Positions 52,076 through 60,917 of a stretch of DNA of 64,000 nt are shown here, piece after piece; position 1 is the stretch's first letter, and each line of letters opens with the position of its first letter. The notes beneath the pieces are model-generated. The model was not told the origin of the DNA, did no database searches, and was given only the letters and a program-made list of their open reading frames with translations. The position numbers were made by a program, and so were the translations under genes. Source of the stretch: Paenibacillus_AR mesotrionivorans (GTDB lineage Bacteria > Bacillota > Bacilli > Paenibacillales > NBRC-103111). The stretch is taken from positions 171,605 to 235,604 of the forward strand of contig NZ_JBJURJ010000013.1 of NCBI RefSeq assembly GCF_046098205.1. Direction: 5' to 3'.

Positions 52076-53301
52076 GGCTCACCATTCCATTCTAGATCAA
52101 TAGTCGTTGCTTCTGTCAGGGAAATCCCCCGGCTCCTTGCCGTTCTCCACGCATCCGCCACTACCCGCAGCTGCTCCAGCCCCGGTCCCATATCCCTCCG
52201 GTGGAACACCGCATCCCGGCCGGTATGCACAGCTCTGAGCCAGTCGCGCAGCTGCGGGAGGCTGCGAATGCCGCTTAACCCTGCGGCCAGCATCGGGAAA
52301 GTGAGCATGGTGCCGGATGAATCCGTAGGCTCCACCACTAATCCTGCGTCATACAGCGCCTCCGGCTGGAGAAAAGCTTCCACCAGCCCTGCGTTCCCGT
52401 TGAACAGATGGATGCCGCTGGTGGCACGGGGATTGCATTCCAGCGCATATACCCCCCCGTTGTCCTCTTCAATAAAGTCAAAGGCGATCTGCCCTGTGAA
52501 CCCAGTAGCCTGCACCAGCTGCCGCACCCATTCCTTGGACCGTTCATGGCGGACCGGCGCAAAATAAACCGACGCTCCTTGTCCCAGGCGGTAGCGGCAC
52601 GGATAGGCTCCGTGGAGAAGCAGATGCCCGTTGTAGGCGATGCTGTAGGTGGCCAAATGCCGCCCTTCAATCCGCCGCTGGGCTACCCATGGAGCTTCCG
52701 GAGATAAGGGCGGCAGCGTCTGCGCCAAAACCCGCCTCCGCTGTTCAGTAGAAGCGCTTTTGTCCAGGAACAAAACCTTGGAGGCAAACCGGGAATAAGC
52801 AGGCTTCAGCACCAGGCTTTCCTCCAGCCATTGCTCCTCCGCCAACGCCAGCCATTCCTCCCGGTTTGTCACAAGGGTGGTTTCCGGCACCCTTAAACCC
52901 AAACCCAGGGCAAGCTGAGCAAACCGCCACTTATTGTGCAGCCTGTCCAGCTCCCCGATGGGCGCCGCCCAAACGGTGCAATGTGGCTTTAATTGCTCCA
53001 AACCCTTGGAGACAAAAAAAATCTCCTCGCAGGTGGGAATCAGCACATCCACACCCTCCTGCACCACAATTGCTTCCAGCTCCGCCAAAAAAGCAGCGGT
53101 GTCCCCGTTGGGCGGCGGCACCACGAAGCTCCGCTCCACTGCCCGGGATACGCGGCACAGGTGGCGGCGGGCGCTCTCGGCAACCAGCACCCGGTGTCCG
53201 ACGGTGTGGAAGGCTCTGGCCAGCTCCAAGGTACACGGCGCCCGGCCGCCTGTGAGCAGCACGGTACGCCGCCCGTTACCGGAAACAGGTTCAATAAACA
53301 A
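52072..53301 (-). CDS. ATP-grasp ligase, gene 2 of KAS III operon
   Basis: A 409-residue ATP-grasp protein: N-terminal LTGGRAPCTLELARAF (carboxylate-binding region), central SLVLKPAYSRFASKV (ATP lysine) and VYALECNPRATSGIHLFNG (metal-binding Glu and Asn). These enzymes join a carboxylate to an amine or thiol. It may attach an amino acid to the pathway's acid. The start is a TTG at 53301 with GGAGG eight bases upstream; overlaps the KAS III stop. Confidence 0.9.
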   Translation of the reverse strand: MFIEPVSGNGRRTVLLTGGRAPCTLELARAFHTVGHRVLVAESARRHLCRVSRAVERSFVVPPPNGDTAAFLAELEAIVVQEGVDVLIPTCEEIFFVSKGLEQLKPHCTVWAAPIGELDRLHNKWRFAQLALGLGLRVPETTLVTNREEWLALAEEQWLEESLVLKPAYSRFASKVLFLDKSASTEQRRRVLAQTLPPLSPEAPWVAQRRIEGRHLATYSIAYNGHLLLHGAYPCRYRLGQGASVYFAPVRHERSKEWVRQLVQATGFTGQIAFDFIEEDNGGVYALECNPRATSGIHLFNGNAGLVEAFLQPEALYDAGLVVEPTDSSGTMLTFPMLAAGLSGIRSLPQLRDWLRAVHTGRDAVFHRRDMGPGLEQLRVVADAWRTARSRGISLTEATTIDLEWNGEP

Positions 53302-54286
53302 GGGTCATCCCTCCGAGGGAAAGCCCCGCGGCCGTACCCAATAGCAGCACTTGGCCCCCCCGTGTGATCCTCCCTTGGCGGATGGCCTCATGAAGCGCCA
53401 TCGGGATGGAGGCGGCGATGGTATTGCCGTGGTCCGGCGTAATATTCACCATCTGTCCGCCGGAGATGCCCAGCTTTTTTTGCATCAGCCGAAGGGCCAT
53501 GGCACTTCCCTGATGGGGAATCACCGCCTGGAAATCCGTCATCCGCATGTCCGATTGCACCAGAAGCTCTCCCACAAAATCCGGCAGGAGCTGGGAGGCC
53601 ATTCGGAAGATGGCCTGCCCGTTCATATGGAACAGGAAGTCCTCCTCCGTAGCCTCACTATGTTCCCGGGGATGGATGCGGGTGCCGCCTCCGCGGATTT
53701 CGGACAGGGCCGCTCCTTTGCTGTAGGTGCGCATGGACGCCCCAACGATCCGGGAGGTCCCGTCCGACGGTCCGATCACAACCGCAGCCGCTCCGTCCCC
53801 GAACAGGGCGGCGCTCTCCTTTTCCTTCCAATTCAAACCCGCGGAAGCAACCTCCGAGGACACCAGCAGCACATGCCGGTACCGCCCCGCCTCCACCAGG
53901 TAAGACATCAGGTCCAGTCCCGTCAGGAAGCTAAGACAGGTAGCATCTATATCAAAGGCGGGCACGCCGGACATCTCCTGTCCCAACGCCCGTTGGATCA
54001 ATACCGCCGTACTGGGCAGCGCCTGCTCCTTGGTGCCGCTCGTGCACACCAGGCAGTCGATATCCTGGAAGCGGAGCCCCGCATCCACTAACGCCGCATC
54101 CGCCGCTTTTGCCCCCATATAAGACGAAGTTTCGTGAGCACCTGCGAAATGGCGGGCCGTGACCTCCGTCATTTTGCGGACCCAGCCCTTCGGCGTTCCC
54201 AGGCGGTGATCCATCTCTTCATCCGTTACGATCCGTTCCGGCAAATATTGGCCGGTTCCCATAATGCGAACATGCCGCGTCTGCAT
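53291..54286 (-). CDS. beta-ketoacyl synthase III, gene 1 of KAS III operon
   Basis: A 331-residue KAS III/OleA-like enzyme. The triad is Cys117 (DATCLSFL), His258 (IPHQGS) and Asn288 (DHGNTIAAS), so it should be active. It condenses acyl-CoA or acyl-ACP with another acyl donor. It is divergent from ordinary FabH in the loop after the Cys. First gene of a run of six overlapping genes. GGGGG lies six bases before the ATG. Confidence 0.93.
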   Translation of the reverse strand: MQTRHVRIMGTGQYLPERIVTDEEMDHRLGTPKGWVRKMTEVTARHFAGAHETSSYMGAKAADAALVDAGLRFQDIDCLVCTSGTKEQALPSTAVLIQRALGQEMSGVPAFDIDATCLSFLTGLDLMSYLVEAGRYRHVLLVSSEVASAGLNWKEKESAALFGDGAAAVVIGPSDGTSRIVGASMRTYSKGAALSEIRGGGTRIHPREHSEATEEDFLFHMNGQAIFRMASQLLPDFVGELLVQSDMRMTDFQAVIPHQGSAMALRLMQKKLGISGGQMVNITPDHGNTIAASIPMALHEAIRQGRITRGGQVLLLGTAAGLSLGGMTLVY

Positions 54287-54288
54287 AG

Positions 54289-54360
54289 TCAGCCCCCGCT
54301 TTCCGTTTTCACCAACGTTGTCTTCGGTTCAACCTCTGCCAGCGCCAATTGCTCCTGCAC
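54289..54360 (-). other. possible 23-residue leader ORF before KAS III
   Basis: A GTG-start frame reads VQEQLALAEVEPKTTLVKTE then SGG and stops two bases before the KAS III start. Composition looks coding, but the site has no clear ribosome binding sequence. Confidence 0.3.
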
Positions 54361-54422
54361 TATGGGTCACTAATTCGACACTTTCCAGCAGAACCCTTTT
54401 TTCGGACCGGTTCCGCAGCAGC

Positions 54423-54455
54423 AAAAACCCCGGCGGGAACGCCCGCCAGGGTTCG
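54423..54455 (-). terminator. terminator between the S66 gene and the KAS III operon
   Basis: Minus strand AACCCTGGCGGG / CCCGCCGGGGTT with a CGTT loop, then TTTTG. It shows that the KAS III operon has its own promoter. Confidence 0.8.
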
Positions 54456-54470
54456 AAGCATAACCTCATT

Positions 54471-55376
54471 TTATGAATAATGGAAGTTCAGCCTGTTTTC
54501 CCTTGTATCCAAAACAGCCCGGCAGCCGATAGGCAGCACCGCCTGATTGGCCCCATGCCCAAAGTCGTCGCAATAGGCTACAGGGATCTTATGCTTCTCG
54601 CCGAAGCGACTTAATCGATTCAGCAACTGAGGGTTTTCGTTCTCGGAATAATGCCCGAACAGCAGCCCGGAAATGCGGCCTATCAGCGGGCTCTGCTCCA
54701 GATGGGACAAGAGCATACTGACACAAGGCATATTGCTGAATTTTTCGTGGTCCTCCAAAAACAGCACCACCTTCCCGTCGGCCTCCGCTCCGCTGATTCC
54801 GGTGTTGGCCATAAGCGCCACATTCAGAAGATATCCGCCCATAAGAATCCCTTCACTTACTCCATCATAAAGCGATATCCACTTGCTGTTCTTAACCAGA
54901 TCCCCGGGATTTCCCTCCACCAAATGGCTCATGAATTGGCTGAGACCATAGGGCCGGATACGTTCGAATGAGCCGGGAGCCTGGCCGTAATAGGTCAGAA
55001 CGCCGGTGCGGGCATAGATGGCATTCAAGATGGAGGTGCCGTCGCTGTAGCTCAGGAACAGCTTGGGGTTCCGCCGGATTGCTTCATAGTCGATCAGCGG
55101 GATCAGCTCCAAACCGCCATATCCTCCTCCGAAAAACAACATCCTGACCGCATCGTCAACTACCATCGCGTTCAGATCATCAGCCCGCTCCTGCTCGGAG
55201 GCGGCATACCCGTACGTGTTTTTATACAAATTCCGCCCGGCTTTGACCCGGAAGCCGCAGCCTTCAATAACGGCAATAAGCCCTGCATACCGGTTTGCAT
55301 CAGCGATATGGCTTGGGGAGATGATGCCAATGGTATCTCCCTTGTTTAGTTTCGTCGGTATTTTGCCTGCCAACAT
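54471..55376 (-). CDS. S66-family LD-carboxypeptidase / MccF-like peptidase
   Basis: A 301-residue serine peptidase: GDTIGIISPSH, FGGGYGGLELIPLIDY, the nucleophile region FLSYSDGTSIL, and the His-containing GHGANQAVLPIG. S66 enzymes either trim murein L,D-bonds or (MccF) cleave peptide-nucleotide antibiotics for self-protection. The ATG at 55376 has GGAGGG seven bases upstream. Paired with the XRE regulator 23 bases upstream. Confidence 0.9.
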   Translation of the reverse strand: MLAGKIPTKLNKGDTIGIISPSHIADANRYAGLIAVIEGCGFRVKAGRNLYKNTYGYAASEQERADDLNAMVVDDAVRMLFFGGGYGGLELIPLIDYEAIRRNPKLFLSYSDGTSILNAIYARTGVLTYYGQAPGSFERIRPYGLSQFMSHLVEGNPGDLVKNSKWISLYDGVSEGILMGGYLLNVALMANTGISGAEADGKVVLFLEDHEKFSNMPCVSMLLSHLEQSPLIGRISGLLFGHYSENENPQLLNRLSRFGEKHKIPVAYCDDFGHGANQAVLPIGCRAVLDTRENRLNFHYS

Positions 55377-55399
55377 TCCTTTTCCCTCCGTTCGAGGTT

Positions 55400-56239
55400 T
55401 TACTCCGTTTCCATCAGCTGCCGCAGCTTGGCTTCGGTGTTGGTGTCTGGCGCCGGGGTGTAGACGTTGCACCGCAGGTCGTCCGGGCCATATACCTTCA
55501 ACGAGGTAAGCTCGTAGACCATCCTCCCGGCCCGGGCATGGCGGAACTCCAGATGCACCTCCGGCGCATAGCTGACCTGGCTGTTTTCCCACATGGCTTT
55601 AAAATCCGGATGCTCCCCCATCATCTCCTCCAAAAAATCCTCGTACCACCCGTCTCCCACATATTCGCCGTAATAGGAACGGAACATGGAGAGGAAGCTG
55701 CTGGAGAACTGCTCCCAATTCACCGCCAGCCGCCGGAATTCCTTCCGCGTAAACAAAAGGCGGATCATATTCCGCTCCTCCGGTGGAATCTGCGCGAAGT
55801 CCAGGAACACATAAGCAGCCGCCGGGTTCCAGCCCACAATATTGCACATGCGGTCGGATACAATAACTGGACAATAGGCCAGCTCCGTGATGATTTTCTG
55901 CAGGGAGGGGCTCAGCTGGACAGGCTCCTGCCGGGGCGGGACCGGCTCGCTGCTGCTGTCGAAGGCCAAGGAATGAAGATACCTCCGTTCGTCGGCATTC
56001 ATCTGCAGAGCGGTAGCAATACAGTCCAATACGGATGCAGAGGCCTTCACATCCCTGCCCTGCTCCAGCCAGGTGTACCAGGTGGTGCTGACACCGGCCA
56101 GCTGGGCAACCTCCTCCCGGCGCAGGCCGGGGGTTCTTCTTCGTGTGCCTGCCGGAAAACCCAGCGCTTCCGGGTTAAGCTTCGCCCGCTGGTTTTTGAG
56201 GAAAACAGATAATGCCTGCAGCCGGATCTGGGAAGTCAT
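55400..56239 (-). CDS. XRE-family regulator with MmyB-type ligand domain
   Basis: A 279-residue protein. The N-terminal helix-turn-helix includes RRTPGLRREEVAQLAGVSTTWYTWLEQGRD; the rest (from PPRQEPVQLSPSLQKIITEL to the end) is the MmyB/PAS-like domain that binds acyl-type ligands in this family. Start 56239 has GGGGG at a workable distance. It faces the FabF-like gene and is followed by the S66 gene. A GGATATATCC palindrome (56299-56308) lies in the shared promoter region. Confidence 0.88.
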   Translation of the reverse strand: MTSQIRLQALSVFLKNQRAKLNPEALGFPAGTRRRTPGLRREEVAQLAGVSTTWYTWLEQGRDVKASASVLDCIATALQMNADERRYLHSLAFDSSSEPVPPRQEPVQLSPSLQKIITELAYCPVIVSDRMCNIVGWNPAAAYVFLDFAQIPPEERNMIRLLFTRKEFRRLAVNWEQFSSSFLSMFRSYYGEYVGDGWYEDFLEEMMGEHPDFKAMWENSQVSYAPEVHLEFRHARAGRMVYELTSLKVYGPDDLRCNVYTPAPDTNTEAKLRQLMETE

Positions 56240-56298
56240 CTGCATCCCCCTTATGAGAATAGTAGTATTTATACCAGGATAAACGCTGTCTTGTAATA

Positions 56299-56308
56299 GG
56301 ATATATCC
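56299..56308. promoter_or_regulatory. GGATATATCC palindrome between divergent genes
   Basis: A 10-bp palindrome in the 126-base region between the XRE gene and the FabF-like gene; a candidate operator. Confidence 0.35.
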
Positions 56309-56365
56309 AGTGACATTATAAGCCTATCCGAAGAAACTTACAATGATCAGGAGGCTGGATACGCT

Positions 56366-57610
56366 ATGGAAAGAGTAGTCATAACCGGGATGGGAGTCAT
56401 TTCACCGTTAGGCAATGATGTGGAGACGTTCTGGTCCAAGCTTATACGGGGGGAGTCCGGCATCGGCCTTATCAGCAGCTTCGACGCTGACAGGCATAAG
56501 GTCCGAATTGCCGGGGAGGTGAAGGAATTCGATGCCAATCTGTTGTTCGGGGCAAAAGAAGCCCGGCGGATGGACCGGTTCTGCCAGTACGCCCTGGCAG
56601 CGGCAGAGCAAGCCTTCACCCAAGCAGGCTTCCAGGAGGGGAGCGTCGACCATGAGCGGATGGGCGTGTATGTGGGCTCCGGAATCGGCGGCATCCAGAC
56701 CCTGATGACCCAAAGCGGAGTGCTTGCCGACCGCGGGCCGGAGCGGGTAAGCCCTACTCTGGTGCCTATGATGATTGCCAATATGGCTGCTGCTATGATC
56801 AGCATCAAATATGGCGCCTTAGGTCCCTCCATGGCCCCGGTTACCGCCTGCTCCATCGGCAATACCGCCATCGGCGAAGCGTTTCACCGTATCCAATCGG
56901 GCCGGGCGGACGTGATTCTCGCAGGGGGTTCGGAGGCGGCGCTGACGGATATCTCCTTGGCCAGCTTCTCCAATGCAACGGCACTATCCACACGAAACGG
57001 CGAGCCGCAAAAGGCCAGCCGGCCCTTCGACACGGAGCGGGACGGGTTTGTGATGGCTGAAGGTGCAGGCATTCTGGTGCTGGAATCCCTCTCCCACGCC
57101 TTGCGCCGGGGAGCCCACATTCTGGCTGAGGTGGTGGGATACGGAGCCAGCTCGGACGCGTACCACATGGTAGCGACGCCGGAGGACGGCAACGGCGCGG
57201 CCCGGGCCATGCGCCTGGCTCTGGAGGACGCGGGGCTTGCGCCGGCGGATATCGATGTGATTAGCGCCCACGCCACCAGCACCGTCATCGGCGACCGTTC
57301 GGAGACCGCCGCCATCAAGCGCATTTTCGGTGCCGAGGCATACCGCATTCCTGTCACCGCCAACAAGTCCATGACCGGCCACATGCTGGGAGCGTCCGGC
57401 GCCGCCGAGGCCATCGCTCTGGTCAAAGCGCTGCAGACGGATCTGATCCCACCCACCATTAACCTGGATACCCCTGATCCGTTATGCGATCTGGATTATG
57501 TCCCCCATCAGGCCAGGCCCGCCCGGCTCCGGTACGGGCTGTCCAACTCCTTCGGCTTCGGCGGCCATAATTCGGCTATTGTGCTAAAGGCGTACGATGA
57601 TGTAAAATAA
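56366..57610 (+). CDS. beta-ketoacyl-ACP synthase II (FabF-like)
   Basis: A 414-residue condensing enzyme with Cys162 (VTACSIGN), His in SAHATSTV (about 303) and His in NKSMTGHMLGASG (about 340), the complete KAS I/II triad. Length and sequence are standard FabF. Its position beside an exporter and close to the KAS III operon, away from other fab genes, suggests a dedicated pathway copy. CAGGAGG precedes the ATG. Confidence 0.93.
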   Translation: MERVVITGMGVISPLGNDVETFWSKLIRGESGIGLISSFDADRHKVRIAGEVKEFDANLLFGAKEARRMDRFCQYALAAAEQAFTQAGFQEGSVDHERMGVYVGSGIGGIQTLMTQSGVLADRGPERVSPTLVPMMIANMAAAMISIKYGALGPSMAPVTACSIGNTAIGEAFHRIQSGRADVILAGGSEAALTDISLASFSNATALSTRNGEPQKASRPFDTERDGFVMAEGAGILVLESLSHALRRGAHILAEVVGYGASSDAYHMVATPEDGNGAARAMRLALEDAGLAPADIDVISAHATSTVIGDRSETAAIKRIFGAEAYRIPVTANKSMTGHMLGASGAAEAIALVKALQTDLIPPTINLDTPDPLCDLDYVPHQARPARLRYGLSNSFGFGGHNSAIVLKAYDDVK

Positions 57611-57718
57611 CTCCATTGACCTTGACAGAGAGTCTGACCCGCGTCCCAGCTCCCTGGACGGACCGCAACACCGGACGCCCCCATTTCACACCAAAGGAGA
57701 GTGAATCCTAGTTTCTTT

Positions 57719-58969
57719 ATGCTGCATGTAAATACAACTGAACAAACCACCCTCCGGGCGCCGCGGCGTGTCCCGGCTTTTTTCCGGCTGCCCGGCCAGT
57801 ACCTCTCGTTCCTGTTGGGGCTGTTTATCTCCAGGATCGGAGATTCGCTGTATACGCTGGCAATTCCGTGGATCTCCTATGAGCTTACCCGGTCCGCGCT
57901 GGTTATGAGCTCCGTGTATGCCGTCAGCGTGCTGCCCATTGTCCTGTTCGGGCCTATCATCGGCGTGCTGGTGGACCATCTTCCCCGGAAAAAGCTGATG
58001 CTGGCAACAGATTTGGCACGGGCGGCTCTTGTCGCCCTGATCCCGGCTTTGCATCTGGCGGGTGTTCTGCAGATCGGGCATCTGTTTGCCGTTTCCTTCT
58101 GCCTGGCAATTCTGAACCTGCTTTTTGACGTGGCTTTTGTGGCGGCGGTGCCCCATCTGGTTCCGGGCAAGGAATCTCTGACCCGGGCCAACGCCGCCGA
58201 GAAGCTGGCTTCCCAGTTCAGCGAATTAATCGGGCCTATCCTGGCCGGCCTTGCCATTGCGGCATTCGGCGGCTACAATGCGCTCTGGATCGATGCGCTG
58301 ACCTTCAGTGCCACCTTCCTCACCCTGCTGAAGCTGCCCTCCATGGGTACCGCCGTGGCGGCCGCCTCCTTCAGGAAAGTGCTGCAGGGGATGAAGGAAG
58401 GGCTCCATTGGCTGGTAACCAACCGCCTGAACATCAGTCTGTCCCTGCAGGCGATGGTGGGCAATTTCGGATACAGCGCGGCTTTTGGGGTATTGATGTA
58501 TTACCAGTTGGATGCCCTCGGGCTCACCTCCCAACAAAGCAGTTTGAACTACGCTCTTCTGGGCGCAGGCGGTCTGCTGGGCACGCTTGCGGTGGTGCCG
58601 CTGGAGAAGCGTTTCCGCCGCGGGGTGCTGATCCCGGTGCTCCTTACTGTGGGGATGCTGGGATTCACCCTCATCATCTGGAGCCGCTATTGGCTGATGC
58701 CCGGTATTGCCTTCGGCATTGTCTCCCTGTGCAATATCGGGTGGAATACACTAGTGCAATCCCTGCGCCAGGAAACCGTGCCCTCCGATATGCTGGGACG
58801 GGTGCTGGGCTTCTCCCGGATGTTCACCCGGCTGGCGATGCCCCTGGGGGCTATGGCCGGCGCTTTCCTCTCCGCCCGGTACGGCCCGGCAGCCGTCTTC
58901 GCTTTGGCCGCGGGCGCCAAGCTGGTGGAGGTTCTCATCGCCCTTTGTTCCCCCATCCGCAGGATGTAG
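57719..58969 (+). CDS. MFS transporter
   Basis: About 416 residues with 12 membrane segments and the MFS loop motif GVLVDHLPRKKLMLATDLARA. The N-terminal extension and sequence resemble drug exporters of the MFS enterobactin/macrolide group. The start is unclear: GTG 57701 lies too close to AAAGGAG and ATG 57719 is far. It is 108 bases after the FabF-like gene and probably cotranscribed, so export of the nearby pathway product is plausible. Confidence 0.88.
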   Translation: MLHVNTTEQTTLRAPRRVPAFFRLPGQYLSFLLGLFISRIGDSLYTLAIPWISYELTRSALVMSSVYAVSVLPIVLFGPIIGVLVDHLPRKKLMLATDLARAALVALIPALHLAGVLQIGHLFAVSFCLAILNLLFDVAFVAAVPHLVPGKESLTRANAAEKLASQFSELIGPILAGLAIAAFGGYNALWIDALTFSATFLTLLKLPSMGTAVAAASFRKVLQGMKEGLHWLVTNRLNISLSLQAMVGNFGYSAAFGVLMYYQLDALGLTSQQSSLNYALLGAGGLLGTLAVVPLEKRFRRGVLIPVLLTVGMLGFTLIIWSRYWLMPGIAFGIVSLCNIGWNTLVQSLRQETVPSDMLGRVLGFSRMFTRLAMPLGAMAGAFLSARYGPAAVFALAAGAKLVEVLIALCSPIRRM

Positions 58970-58998
58970 GCAGCCGGGGCAAAATCAACCGCGGGTCC

Positions 58999-59185
58999 GC
59001 ATCCGGACCGTAGAGCCGTTATTTCCCGGTTTTTCAGCATTTTGCAGTTTTCGCGGACTCAGCAGACGTTATTTAGCCTAAAAGCTGACCAAACCGGCTG
59101 CATATGACCAAATAACGTCCCCTGTGTCCGCATCATCCAATTATCGATGAATCTGTGCGAAATAACGGCCGCTCGGTCCGTTACA
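58999..59185. repeat. 187-bp dyad intergenic element, copy E (GTCCGC subtype)
   Basis: Direct units contain GGAC at 59005 and 59055; inverted units contain GTCC at 59126 and 59176. The 50-bp spacing is kept, but TAACGG is largely replaced by GCGGAC. Lies between convergent genes. Confidence 0.8.
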
Positions 59186-59192
59186 CCAGCAA

Positions 59193-59241
59193 AAGAAGCT
59201 GTCCTCCGTGGTCTTCACCACCTTGGGGACAGCTTCCTTTT
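59193..59241 (+). terminator. terminator after the MFS gene
   Basis: GAAGCTGTCC / GGGACAGCTTC with an inner GTGGTcttcACCAC, then TTTTT. Confidence 0.88.
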
Positions 59242-59273
59242 TACCTGCCGCTCACGGCCCTGAACCCCGCTCC

Positions 59274-60917
59274 TCAAGGCGTTAGTACAGTCCGCAGCTC
59301 CTTGTCCTTATCCTCCGTGTAATACCAGAAAATATAAATATCCGCATCCTTCCCGGCAAAACCCGGGTACACATCCGTAGCCTGATTGTTGCCGTCTCCT
59401 CCAAAACCATAGGTAATTTTTTTGCCAACGGCCCTGGTTTCGCCGTGGTGCATATAGGTCTGATTGACGCCGCCGAAGCCGCGGTCGGCGCTTTCGCTTT
59501 GCACATACAGATCGCCATCATTCAGGTAGTACGTCCAATGCACAGAATAACCGCCCACTTCCGTCATGATGCTCTTTTTCTCATCACTGATCTCCCGGAG
59601 GGGGATTGGCGCTTTGGCATCCGTACGCTCCATTCTTTCGTGCATGGCCACAAAGGTGATCGCGGATTCCTCCTTTATCTGGACGCCGGACGGAATTTCA
59701 AACCGAAACACCGTCTCCTCCGGGTTTGTATAGGAATCGACACTCCCTCCGCTCAATACAACCCCGTCCACCTCCAGTGAATATGCCCGAAAGGGGAACC
59801 GGGAATAACGCTCATTGCTGGCTTTGATTCTAATCTGGGTCGGTGTCCGGATCATCTCGGTCAGCGTCATCTTCACGCCCTTATTCTCCAGAGGAATGTC
59901 CAGCTGACGCTTAACCGTACCACTTTCCATCAGATGTTTGTCCAGCTTTAGATTGAAGGCCCAATCGGCATCAACCCGCTTTACTTCCTTTTCATAAAGG
60001 AGCTTGTACGAAACCTCATCCTGCTGCAAATCACTCCGCAAAAAGGACTGCTGCGCAGTATAGCTGCCGTTTTCATCCGGCTTCCCGGAAACTCCCGCTC
60101 CGGACTGGCTCAGCTGCGTCTCCCCGAGGAACACGCCAATACGGGGTTCATACCACTTTTGTGCCTCTGGCTGATCGAACACAACTGTAGAGTTCAGCAT
60201 CATCTTGTCACCCTGCGTAAACGGCTTAACCGTCAGCTGTATGATTCCATCCTGGCGGATATCAAAGGTTTGCTCCTTCTCTTCCAGAGGACGAAGGGCC
60301 AGCCCATGCTCCACCGGAGAGATGGCCTTCACATCGCTAAAGGTCAGCATAGCGTTGGACGAAGTGCCGGACGGAACCCATTCCGTTTCGAAGTAACCCC
60401 GCCAGAGCTTGGCCGCCGGGTCCCAATTCAGCTGCTTCCAGCCTTCCACAGGCTGGCCGGCCGCATCCTTCAGCTCCACATCCTCAATATTGAAAAAGTA
60501 ACCCTCCTCCGGCGTTTTGTCTCGGGTGTTCAAGCTGAACAAAATCCCTGTCCGGTTTTCATCCACAACCGCCGTATCCACGGTGATGGTCACATTCTCC
60601 CGCGTCAACGATTGCCCGATGGACTGCCCCAGTCCCTGCTCCAGAGCGGAGCGTACCCCTTCCTTGTTCGACAGGAGGGTATCCCAATGATTGGCGACAG
60701 CCGCCACAACAGGAGCAGCAGCCAGCAATGCTGTCAGAGCGCCAATGGCCGCCGCTTTCCGCAGGGGTGGTCTCTTTTTGCTTGCAGGTATAGGAATAAG
60801 CGGTGTTCCCGTCTTCGGCAGCCGGCTTTCCAGCCGGTTCCACATCGCATCAAAATCGGGATACTCTGCCGGTTCATCTTTCAGTAAATGAGTAAGCTTG
60901 GCCTCCATCTTGTTCAT
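59274..60917 (-). CDS. DUF4179 anti-sigma factor-like membrane protein
   Basis: A 547-residue protein: cytoplasmic N-terminal ~50 residues (LTHLLKDEPAEYPDFDAMWNRLESRL), a membrane segment (AAAIGALTALLAAAPVVAAVA), then a long external region with the DUF4179 domain (DTAVVDENRTGILFSLNTRDK). DUF4179 proteins are encoded with ECF sigma factors and are thought to hold them inactive. It overlaps the sigma gene by 44 bases. Confidence 0.88.
   Translation of the reverse strand: MNKMEAKLTHLLKDEPAEYPDFDAMWNRLESRLPKTGTPLIPIPASKKRPPLRKAAAIGALTALLAAAPVVAAVANHWDTLLSNKEGVRSALEQGLGQSIGQSLTRENVTITVDTAVVDENRTGILFSLNTRDKTPEEGYFFNIEDVELKDAAGQPVEGWKQLNWDPAAKLWRGYFETEWVPSGTSSNAMLTFSDVKAISPVEHGLALRPLEEKEQTFDIRQDGIIQLTVKPFTQGDKMMLNSTVVFDQPEAQKWYEPRIGVFLGETQLSQSGAGVSGKPDENGSYTAQQSFLRSDLQQDEVSYKLLYEKEVKRVDADWAFNLKLDKHLMESGTVKRQLDIPLENKGVKMTLTEMIRTPTQIRIKASNERYSRFPFRAYSLEVDGVVLSGGSVDSYTNPEETVFRFEIPSGVQIKEESAITFVAMHERMERTDAKAPIPLREISDEKKSIMTEVGGYSVHWTYYLNDGDLYVQSESADRGFGGVNQTYMHHGETRAVGKKITYGFGGDGNNQATDVYPGFAGKDADIYIFWYYTEDKDKELRTVLTP

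Noticed and set aside
7292..59185. Ordinary terminators as the explanation for the 187-bp elements
   Set aside because: They lack T runs after the stems, have long unpaired spacers and keep an exact 50-bp period, unlike the intrinsic terminators found next to several of them.
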